A model generated the notes under the pieces. The model had not been told where the DNA came from. It searched no databases and worked only from the letters and a program-made list of their open reading frames with translations. From the NCBI GenBank assembly GCA_947650365.1, contig OX393555.1, positions 15,340,251 through 15,404,250 on the forward strand: a stretch of DNA of 64,000 nt, written 5' to 3'. Positions 58,070 to 64,000 of this stretch are shown piece by piece. The stretch is from Chamaelirium japonicum. Its lineage: Eukaryota; Streptophyta; Magnoliopsida; Liliales; Melanthiaceae. Every line of letters begins with the position of its first letter. Positions within the stretch are counted from its first letter, which is position 1. The translations under genes were made by a program, and so were the position numbers.

Positions 58070-58071
<2 letters not shown>
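49016..58071 (+). CDS. CslE: Cellulose-synthase-like protein E (CslE type), exons 1-6, 3' part beyond window
   Basis: Processive family-2 glycosyltransferase of the CslE group, expected in Golgi or endomembranes and making a cell-wall polysaccharide; the CslE product is not firmly known. The six exons give 432 codons with no stop. Residues about 18-38 and 50-70 are two N-terminal membrane helices. The substrate-binding site follows: [15 protein letters not shown] (Asp138/139) and [13 protein letters not shown] (DxD at 303-305). [15 protein letters not shown] and [13 protein letters not shown] are CslE signatures. The ED and QxxRW motifs and the C-terminal helices are missing because the window ends in intron 6; full-length CslE proteins have about 730 residues. 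ATG 49016 is chosen because it gives the usual N-terminus and follows a TATA box; the frame is open further upstream, but that is not CslE-like. All introns are GT-AG. The gene appears intact as far as seen. Confidence 0.93.
49604..49955. mobile_element. MITE with partial tandem duplication in CslE intron 1
   Basis: 49604-49791 is a palindromic element with ends TTAGGGCCAATTGCGTATA and its complement TGCAATTAGCCCTAA. The right arm and flank (TTAACATGTTTGYAGGGATC to AAACCCTAG) are repeated about 116 bp downstream. A related scrap, TATACGCAATTAGTCCTAAT, occurs at about 53010. Confidence 0.65.
50085..50537 (-). mobile_element. Copia fragment (protease/pre-integrase region) in CslE intron 1
   Basis: Aligns with about 61440-61870 of the complete copia element (GGAACCTGAAGGTGATCCAA and GTCGAAGATCCATGGAGCAG blocks). 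It stops at the junction with TRIM sequence near 50538. Confidence 0.75.
50538..50732 (+). mobile_element. TRIM fragment: interior plus LTR
   Basis: 50538-50622 matches the interior of the TRIM at 55875-56228 (CTCCTGCTCCTACTCCCG, ACGCGTGCTTCGTGCTCCGC). 50623-50732 is its 110-bp LTR, TGTTAACGAATAGTCCC to GGGTATCTAACA. It differs at several positions from the intact copy. Confidence 0.75.
50733..51029 (+). mobile_element. Copia leader directly after a TRIM LTR
   Basis: TGGTATTAGAGCTCTAGGG, then TTTCTCCGCGGTGAAGG, is the PBS and start of the leader of the copia family (compare minus strand 63064-63020). Here it runs in plus orientation immediately after the TRIM LTR. A C-rich tract with long C runs (50908-50992) follows, equivalent to the repetitive leader. 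Confidence 0.65.
51030..52263 (-). mobile_element. Copia fragment: 3' LTR, RNase H and part of RT
   Basis: LTR 51030-51157 (TATTAGGAGATGACAGC to ATTAACA), then on the minus strand RNase H and RT sequence of the same family as the copy at the window start. It breaks off within RT near 52263. It lies in CslE intron 1, antisense to the gene. Broken. Confidence 0.85.
52264..53310. other. Rest of CslE intron 1
   Basis: AT-rich sequence with CT/CA-rich runs (52500-52545) and CTAGGGTTCA repeats (52730-52820). No gene on either strand that I can support. Confidence 0.5.
53311..53629 (+). CDS. CslE: CslE exon 2
   Basis: Begins after GGAAATAG and continues [19 protein letters not shown], the normal CslE sequence after the first exon. 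Carries the first catalytic Asp region (SDDAGS). Ends FMK before GTCAAT. Intron 1 is 4026 bp, long because of retroelement pieces. Confidence 0.93.
53805..53942 (+). CDS. CslE: CslE exon 3
   Basis: 46 codons, [20 protein letters not shown] to HQPIVQ, in phase on both sides. Acceptor TTTTGCAG, donor CAG|GTATAG. Intron 2 is 175 bp. Confidence 0.93.
54266..54400 (+). repeat. LTR-like block in CslE intron 3
   Basis: TGTTGAGCAATTAGTCCCAC, then ATATACCCGC, resembles the start of TRIM-type LTRs here. No right boundary or PBS is resolved. Confidence 0.35.
54500..55010 (-). mobile_element. Decayed gypsy reverse transcriptase remnant
   Basis: The minus-strand translation recalls gypsy RT in order: [10 protein letters not shown], then [19 protein letters not shown], then a LGMYY-like block. 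Heavily decayed; an old fossil inside CslE intron 3, antisense to the gene. Confidence 0.45.
55010..55874. other. Intron 3 sequence without a clear feature
   Basis: AT-rich. It may continue the decayed gypsy remnant but nothing is diagnostic. Confidence 0.35.
55875..56228 (+). mobile_element. Complete TRIM element with 5-bp TSD, in CslE intron 3
   Basis: Two 110-bp LTRs (55875-55984 and 56119-56228, TGTTAACGG...TATCTAACA) that differ at only one position. The 134-bp interior begins TGGTATCAGAGC (PBS) and ends GAGGGGGAG (polypurine). Perfect TSD CTCAT at 55870-55874 and 56229-56233. Non-coding. The near-identical LTRs make it the youngest retroelement in the window. Same sense as the host gene. 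The interior has a repeated GCCACGCGTGCTCCGCGTG block. Confidence 0.92.
56229..56937. other. Rest of CslE intron 3
   Basis: No gene recognised. It ends in a good polypyrimidine tract and acceptor for exon 4. Confidence 0.5.
56938..57069 (+). CDS. CslE: CslE exon 4
   Basis: 44 codons, [10 protein letters not shown] through [19 protein letters not shown], the conserved donor-binding region of Csl proteins. Acceptor preceded by a T-rich tract ending TTTTTCAG. Intron 3 is 2995 bp and holds a TRIM and an old gypsy remnant. Confidence 0.94.
57215..57436. mobile_element. MITE-like repeat in CslE intron 4
   Basis: Ends CAGCCTATTTGGTTCC and its complement CTAATCAAACAGGCTG; the interior has GCGTGTTCCAACTAC and its complement GTTGGAACACGCAG, giving a hairpin. 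CAGCCTGTTTGGTT-type ends are common among plant MITEs; the TSD is not clear. Related to 44745-44965. Confidence 0.6.
57491..57703 (+). CDS. CslE: CslE exon 5
   Basis: 71 codons from [20 protein letters not shown], including the DxD motif, through [14 protein letters not shown]. Acceptor TACATAG, donor GAG|GTCGGT. Intron 4 (421 bp) carries a MITE-like repeat. Confidence 0.94.
57847..58071 (+). CDS. CslE: CslE exon 6
   Basis: 75 codons, [20 protein letters not shown] through [12 protein letters not shown]. The acceptor GGGTCTGAAG is chosen because family members go straight from the NE/SE end of exon 5 to this Val; an upstream AG at about 57807 would add some 13 unconserved residues. The donor is GAG|GTCTCTCT, merging into a long CT microsatellite. 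Confidence 0.9.

Positions 58072-58072
<1 letters not shown>

Positions 58073-58145
<73 letters not shown>
58073..58145. repeat. (CT)n microsatellite at the CslE intron 6 donor
   Basis: About 36 CT units beginning within the donor site itself, so the intron opens GTCTCTCTCT instead of GTAAGT. Confidence 0.97.
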
Positions 58146-58150
<5 letters not shown>

Positions 58151-58405
58151 ATTTTAGCGTATACATCCCTAATAAAGTTTGATTATTCAGAAAAAATAAC
58201 TCCTATATTATAAAATTTTCTGGGCACCCTTCACATATTCGATTTTTGCAAAAAAAAAAAAACCCATAGTCAACTTTATGACCATTCTAGTTGCTAGATA
58301 TCCTCACACCCCAAAACCCGGGTTATAAGGGGAGGTCCACAGAGGTTATATAAAGCCGGCGTTAGGTGCCCCCTCAACTCCCCCCTCCCCCCCCTTCAAG
58401 CATAG

Positions 58406-58544
58406 TGTTAGGAGATGACAGCTAGGGTTTGGAGAGAATAGAGTAGTTCTCATTGAGGGACTAAAGCCCAATATACAAGTACATGTATACACATAGAATC
58501 CGACCCGACTGTACATAGAACCCGACCCGATATATACATTAACA
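58406..58544 (-). repeat. 3' LTR of the complete copia element
   Basis: TGTTAGGAGATGACAGC to TATACATTAACA, preceded by TSD CATAG. Confidence 0.92.
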
Positions 58545-61500
58545 CTCCCCCTCAAACTCACGGTGGATCATGTACCGAGAGTTTGCTTATAAAATGACGA
58601 AATCTAGCAATCGTCAAGGGCTTTGTGAGAAAATCAGCAGTCTGCTCTGTCGAGGGAATGAACGGCAGGGAGATGATGTTGACAAGAAACTCCTGCCGAA
58701 CATAATGACAGTCGACCTCGATGTGTTTGGTTCGCTCATGAAAAACCGGATTGCTAGCAATTTAAATGGCGCTTCGGTTGTCACAGAATAGAGGTGTAGC
58801 CCCAGAAATCCGGACTCCCAAGTCGAGTAAAAGACGTCGAAGCCAGACAATCTCTGCAGTGGTGGAAGCCATAGCTCGGTATTCGGCTTCGGTGCTGGAG
58901 CGTGCAACAGACTCCTGTTTCTTGCTGCGCCAATAAATGAGAGAATCACCAAGGAACACGCAGTAGCCGGTGATGGATCGACGAGTAGCAATATCTCCAG
59001 CCTAATCTGCATCGGAGTAAGCACGCAGAACCAGTGGAGATGTGGAGGGAAACAACAGCGATCGAGTGATAGTGCCACAGAGATACCGAATAATCCGAAG
59101 GACTGCTGCATAGTGAACCAAGCGAGGAGACTGAACGAACTGACTGACAATACCAACGGCATGGGCAATGTCAGGCCTCGTCATGGTGAGATAAACGAGC
59201 ATCCCAACCAGCCGCTGATAACGAGAGATATCCTGGAGAGGCTCACCATCGATAGAGAGGAGCTTCAAGTTGAGCTCCATAGGCGTGTCAGCAGTACGAG
59301 AATCAGTAAGAGCAGCCTCGGCAAAAATATCAGAGATGTACTTCTGCTGGGAGATCAACAATCCTCGAGCTGACCGGGCAATTTTAAGGTCAAGAAAGTA
59401 CCGGAGAGGGCCTAGATCCTTCATCTCAAACTGGCTCTGAAAGTGACACTGAAGGGAAGCTATGGTAGCACTGTCATCCCCGGTGATAATCATATCATCC
59501 ACATACAGAAGTAGCACAGCAATACCCTGACTGGAGGAGCGGATGAACAGAACGTAGTCAGAGTATCTCTCGACAAACCCAGCTGCTAGAACTGCACTGC
59601 GGAAACGCTCAAACCATGCCCGAGGTGCTTGTTTGAGCCCGTAGATAGCATGGCGTAAACGACAAACGTGCCCTGGAGGAACTGAAATGCCCGTAGGAGG
59701 AGCCATATATACTTCCTCGGAGAGGTCACCGTGAAGGAACGTATTGGTGACATTCATCTGATGGAGAGGCCACTCTCGAGCAGCTGCCACAGCTAAGAGG
59801 GTGCACACAGTAGTCATCCGAGTAACTGGAGCAAACGTCTCCTCATAATCAATCCCATACTCCTGGGAGAAGCCACGAGCAACGAGGCGGGCCTTGTGTC
59901 GCTCAATGGATCCGTTAGGGCAAGTCTTGACCTTGAAGATCCACTTGCAGCTAACAGGCACCACGCCTGAGGGACAAGGCACCAAATCCCATGTCTGGGT
60001 CCGCTGAAAAGCCTCAAGCTTTACTGACATGGCCTGCCGCCACTCTGGGTGTAAAGCTGCCTTACGGTACGACTGGGGCTCCCGGTGGGTGTGAAGTGCG
60101 GTAAGAAAAACCTGATAAGATGGAGAATAGGAGGCAATGGCAGAGTAGCCAGAGGAGTCAGGAGAGTCAGAGGTAAAGGTAGAGTAGCCAAACCTGTCCG
60201 GAGAGTAGTCATATCTGTCAGGAGGGTGATGTTCGCGCGCTAGGTAGCGCCGAACAGGAGCAGGATCCACGACTGGTGAGGAGGGAGCAACAGCATCAGG
60301 CGAGGGAGTACCAGTGTGAACCGACTCTGGAGGAGGAGCTGCAGACCGACGAACATAGACACGAGTAATAGGTGGTGGTGGTAGAGATGACGGGGGAGAG
60401 GGAGGTGGCGGGGGAGGTGGTGGAGACGAGGGAGGTGGAGGTGGTGGAGGAGGCTCAACCGGGAAGGTAGGCGTAGGAGCAGGATACGGAGGTAGGAAGG
60501 GGATGTTGAGAGGGGGTGACGACGTAGAAGATAACGTAAGTGGTGAGGGAAGATCCCAGGACTCAGTGGAAAAGGACGGGACATCCTCTACAAAGGAGAC
60601 GTGGCGAGAGACACGGATCCGGCGAGCCATGGGATCCTAGCACCGATAGCCCTTGTGCTCCCGACTGAGTCCTAAGTGAACACACCTAACAGACCTAGCA
60701 GAGAGTTTGGTGCGCTCATGGGGAGGGAGGAGGACGAAACACGTGCACCCAAAGGTACGAAGAAGAGAGTAGTCTGGAGATGTGGAGTAAAGTCGCTCGT
60801 ATGGGGAAACACCAGAGAGGGATGAGGACGGAGTGATGTTGATGAGGTGAACAACGGTCAAGACAGCTTCAGCCCAGTAGGAATGTGGAACAGAAGCTGA
60901 CAGAAGTAGAGCTCGTGCTGTCTCGAGGACATGGCGATGTTTGAGCTCGGCGACTCTGTTTTGTTCATGGGTGTGGGAACACGACTGTTGGTGAAGAGTG
61001 CCGTGAGTCTGAAGGATCTCGCGCATCTCAGAGGAGAGATACTCCTGGGCACAATCAGACCGAAAAGTCTTAATGCGCCGACCAAACTTGGTGTGAAGCA
61101 TAGTAGTGAAAGTCCTGTAAATATGAGGAATCTCGGAGCGGCGACGCATGAGTTAGACCCAGGTGCAGCGGGAGTAATCATCTATGAAGCCCACATAATA
61201 CAAAAAACCAGTAAAAGAGGCAACTGGAGTAGGACCCCACACGTTAGAGTGCACGAGATCAAAAGGGGCGCTGGAACGGAAAACACTAGTAGAAAAAGGA
61301 AGAGCAATGTGCTTTGCTAATCGACACCCAGTGCAGATAGAGAGAGGGGAGAAGGATACCCGACCCAAAGCGCCAGAGCGAAAAATGCTTTGGAGTCGAT
61401 TACTGGATATGTGACCTAACATTCTGTGCCACAAAGGTAACAGACAGAGCCGACGGAGTGGAAGTGGGAACCTGAAGGTGATCCAACTGATATAGTCCCC

Positions 61501-61799
61501 CTGCTCGCCGACCCAGCCCAACTCTCTGACCCATCCGCGGATCCTGCACAGAACAAGAAGAAGAAGTAAATATAACGATCAGGCCCTAGTCACAAAGAGA
61601 ACTAACAGATATTAAGTTAATGTTTAAGCGGGGAGCAAGGTGAACACGAGGTAAGGTTAGGCGACCAGTGGGATCGGAGGCAGGGGTGATGGATCCACAC
61701 TGCGAAATGAGTAGACGAGTCCCATCAGCAGTGTGGATCCTCATGTGGGTAGGAGCAGGGCTACAGTCCGTGAGGACAGAAGGATCGGAGGTAGGGTGG

Positions 61800-62060
61800 C
61801 AGGAGGCACCCGAGTCGAAGATCCATATAGCAGTAGTACCCGGAGTGGCAGAGAGACTGTGAGCTGTCGAAGAGCTGGTGGAGGCGAGGTATCGAAACAG
61901 TAACTCCTCAAAGCGCTGGAGGCGGTCGGAGTAGGACCGAGACTGAGCAGAAGTACCCGGAGTGGCAGAGAGACTGTGATTTGTCGAAGAGCTGGTGGAG
62001 GTGAGGTATCGCAACAGTAACTCCTCAAAGCGCTGGAGGTGGTCGGAGTAAGACCGAGAC
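61800..62060. repeat. 117-bp direct duplication within the copia gag region
   Basis: GGCAGAGAGACTGTGA followed by TGTCGAAGAGCTGGTGGAG occurs at about 61845 and 61962, each running on to CTCCTCAAAGCGCTGGAGG. Confidence 0.8.
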
Positions 62061-62319
62061 GGAGCAGGAGTGGTGGCAGGCGGTGCTGGAGTAGGGAGAT
62101 CAGCAGCAACAGCAGTCTTGCCATCATGGCGGAGGGGATCCTGACGACGTCCACAGTCAACTGACATGGTGGAGGGACGTGGCCTGAGAATACCATCAAA
62201 ACGAGGAGACGGAGGGACTCGACGAGCAGCGACTGTGTGCAGGCAGTATGGGAGCCGAGAGATGCTGTAGGAAGCCATACCCTTGAAGTACGGGGGCGAG
62301 CTGGCACAAGGGAGGTCCC

Positions 62320-63045
62320 GGGTTGTCCGGTATAGAGGAGACGGACCGGAGGAGGAGGGCCAGGGGAGGAGCGATGGGGCGCAGCAGGGGGTGCAGGAGG
62401 GGGGCGGTGTGGGCTGCAGGAGGTGCAGAAATGGGGCGGCGGGGTGTTAGGGGGTGCAGGAGGGGGCGGCGGGTGCTTCAGGGGATGGTGGGAGGGTCGG
62501 AGGGGTTGCAGGGGGGGTTCTGTTGGAAGAGGAGGGGCGCGGGGTGCTGCGTGAGGTGCAGAAGGGGGGGTGGCGGGGCTTCAGGAGGTGCAGGAGGGGG
62601 GTGGCGGTGGTTGCAGGAGGTGCAGGAGGGGGCGGCGGAGGCTGCAGGAGGGGGCGGCGGGGACTTCCGGAGTGCTGGATGGGCTGCCGAAGGGGGGAAT
62701 CGGGTGTAGGAGGGTGCTAGAGGGGCTGCCGGAGGGCGAATCGGGTGCAGGAGGGGGTTGGAGGGGCTGCCGGAGTGCTGGAGGGGCTGCCGGAGTGGGG
62801 AATCGGGTGCTGGAGGGGCGGCGGGGGCTGCAGGAGGTGCAGGAGAGGGCGACGGAGGCTTCCGGAGTGCTGGAGGGGCTGCCGGAAGGGGGAATCGGGT
62901 ACAGGAGGGTGCTGGAGGGGCTGCCAGAGGGGGTAATCGGGTGCTGGAGGGGCTACCGAGTGCTGGAGGGGCTGCCGGAGGGGGGAATCGAGTGTAGGAG
63001 GGTGCTGGAGGGGCTGCCGGAGGAGTCGCCTTCACCGCGGAGAAA
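62320..63045. repeat. G-rich minisatellite leader of the copia element
   Basis: Repeats of GGAGGGGCTGCCGGAG with GGGAATCGGGTG and GGTGCAGGAGGGGGCGGCGG, units about 30-45 bp. Pro- or Gly-rich frames on both strands come from the repeat and are not called. Confidence 0.8.
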
Positions 63046-63064
63046 CCCTAGAGCTCTGATACCA

Positions 63065-63203
63065 CGTTAGGAGATAACGACTAGGGTTTGGAGAGAATGG
63101 ATTAGTTCTCATTGAGGAACTAAAGCCCAATATATAAGTACATGTATACACATAGAATCCGACCCGACTGTACATAAAACCCGACCCGGTATATACATTA
63201 ACA
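63065..63203 (-). repeat. 5' LTR of the complete copia element
   Basis: CGTTAGGAGATAACGAC to TATACATTAACA, followed by TSD CATAG; the PBS lies at about 63046-63064. Confidence 0.92.
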
Positions 63204-63550
63204 CATAGCACATGGGGCGAGGCACAATTGGAAGGGGCCACACCTGGAGGGCGACAATGAATCCAACTCTGATACCATATTAGATATCCTCATGCCCCAA
63301 AAGTCGGGTCATAAGAGGAGGTCCACATAGGGTATATAAAGCGGGCGTTAGGTGCCCCCTTTACCGATGTGGGACTAACCGGTGGACTAACTTTGCCCCT
63401 TGGTAGTCCAAGGGTAAAATGGTTAAAAAAATAATTATGGGATTTGTTTTGGTTGCAAAAATCGAAATATGTGAATGGTATTCAGAGAATTTTGTGACGG
63501 ATAGGGATTTTTCTGCAATATTGAATTGGTGTGTGTGTGTGTGTGTGTAT

Positions 63551-63913
63551 AGGGTAGCGATCCAGTGAGATAATGAGATATATGGGATACTTTGTGAGAA
63601 CCTATCTAGAGGTTTTAGAATTTGATGAAAATTGGTGGGCTATGGCAAGTTGATCATCCTCACAAAAATTCATCAAATTCTAAAACCTCTAAGGGCATCA
63701 AATGTTAGAAGATTTATCGACCGTCCATTAAAACCAATAATTTGAATTATGTATTTGATGCCTCTAGAGGTTTTAGAATTTGATGATTTTTTGTGAGGAT
63801 GATCAACTTGCCATAAAGAGCATGCCCACAAATTTTCATCAAATTCTAAAACCTCTAGATAGGTTTCTCACAAGTATCTCATTAAAAGAGTTATCTCACT
63901 GGATCATTATCCT
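63551..63913. mobile_element. Double-palindromic MITE
   Basis: Ends GGGTAGCGATCCAGTGAGAT and ATCTCACTGGATCATTATCC are inverted repeats extending over 80 bp. Inside, TAGAGGTTTTAGAATTTGAT and its complement alternate four times (about 63610, 63672, 63760 and 63838), so each half is itself a hairpin. TA flanks both ends. A (GT)n tract (63525-63549) and a (TA)n tract (63914-63931) border it. Confidence 0.7.
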
Positions 63914-63934
63914 ATATATATATATATATAGAAG

Positions 63935-64000
63935 AAACGGGAAATGAGCTGCCAGCCTATTTCGAAAAAATGGGCAGCCACCCATTTGATGCCCTTAGGA
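63935..64000. other. Start of a further repeat at the window edge
   Basis: The last bases CATTTGATGCCCTTAGGA are the complement of CTAAGGGCATCAAATG at the centre of the preceding MITE, so a related element or a larger hairpin continues beyond the edge. Confidence 0.35.

Larger units (their letters stand above)
58406..63203 (-). mobile_element. Complete-length Ty1/copia element with 5-bp TSD
   Basis: Both LTRs (139 bp each) and TSD CATAG (58401-58405 and 63204-63208); 4798 bp. On the minus strand, from right to left: PBS next to the 5' LTR, G-rich leader (62320-63045), gag region with two copies of an SRSYSDRLQRFEELLFRYL block, protease (DSGASCH, about 61790), pre-integrase and integrase (60640-61520), proline-rich linker, RT (about 59200-60200, YVDDMIITG) and RNase H (58620-59100). 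A long frame covers linker and RT (59002-60630). Broken, with a few breaks. The LTRs differ at about 10 of 139 sites, mostly transitions; at a grass-type rate that is a few million years. It sits in CslE intron 6, antisense to the gene. Confidence 0.92.
58292..63393 (-). mobile_element. TRIM-type element split by the copia insertion
   Basis: LTR pieces at about 58292-58390 and 63277-63393 share GATATCCTCA...GGGAGGTCCACA...TATATAAAG.GGCGTTAGGTGCCCC. The right one is flanked inside by a PBS read on the minus strand (TGGTATCAGAGTTGG, about 63262-63276). The copia element at 58406-63203 and its TSD CATAG lie between. The right LTR is closest to the solo LTR at 6962-7080. Broken and older than the copia insertion. 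Confidence 0.65.

Noticed and set aside
62323-63070. Long Gly-, Ala- or Pro-rich open frames
   Set aside because: Same reason: the repetitive leader of the complete copia element opens several frames at once.

Overview
The window looks like nuclear DNA of a flowering plant. It carries an intron-rich cellulose-synthase-like gene of the CslE type, and otherwise plant-type mobile DNA: Ty1/copia and Ty3/gypsy (Tat-like) LTR elements, TRIM and Cassandra miniatures, L1-type LINEs, hAT and Mutator-like non-autonomous elements and (GA/CT)n microsatellites. I cannot name the species. All boundaries come from reading terminal repeats and target-site duplications (TSDs) by eye.

Layout. 1-4.9 kb: a copia element on the minus strand, running off the left edge. 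4.9-9.7 kb: gene-free, with a solo TRIM-type LTR, two inverted-repeat elements and two tRNA-like SINE candidates. 9.7-14.1 kb: unusual repeat-rich DNA (AT-rich degenerate array, C-rich minisatellite, many copies of a palindromic motif CTACAGTGAAATCACTGTAG) with a clean hAT insertion. 14.4-16.66 kb: a unit that recurs at 38.6-44.4 kb and resembles a very long LTR. 16.66-29.30 kb: one gypsy element with both LTRs and a 5-bp TSD. It holds an oppositely oriented ORF region, two tandem-repeat blocks and a nested chimeric LTR insertion. 29.6-36.56 kb: two LINE copies in tandem that carry the same hAT insertion at the same site. 36.6-37.75 kb: a Mutator-like element with 9-bp TSD and an internal minisatellite. 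38.1-44.4 kb: the second long-LTR-like unit, itself hit by a hAT, a short LTR element and another hAT-like repeat, and ending at a tRNA-Met-type primer binding site. 44.5-48.7 kb: MITEs, two Mutator-like foldback elements, and a Cassandra element whose LTRs contain 5S rRNA-derived sequence.

49.0-58.07 kb holds the one host gene I can support: the first six exons (432 codons) of a CslE-like glycosyltransferase on the plus strand, open throughout and with GT-AG junctions. A TATA box and a (GA)n 5' UTR precede it, and a hAT element lies about 300 bp upstream. Its introns are full of insertions: copia and TRIM pieces in intron 1, an old gypsy remnant and a young complete TRIM in intron 3, a MITE-like repeat in intron 4, and in intron 6 a (CT)n tract touching the splice donor followed by a complete copia element. 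The exons for the ED and QxxRW motifs and the C-terminal membrane helices must lie beyond position 64000.

The strongest candidates for something undescribed are the long-LTR family with its palindrome-rich interior (10.8-14.1 and 44.5 kb), the TRIM LTR joined to a copia leader in intron 1, the chimeric LTR insertion with an intact TSD, and the LINE tandem duplication with a 38-bp filler. I found no new protein-coding system.
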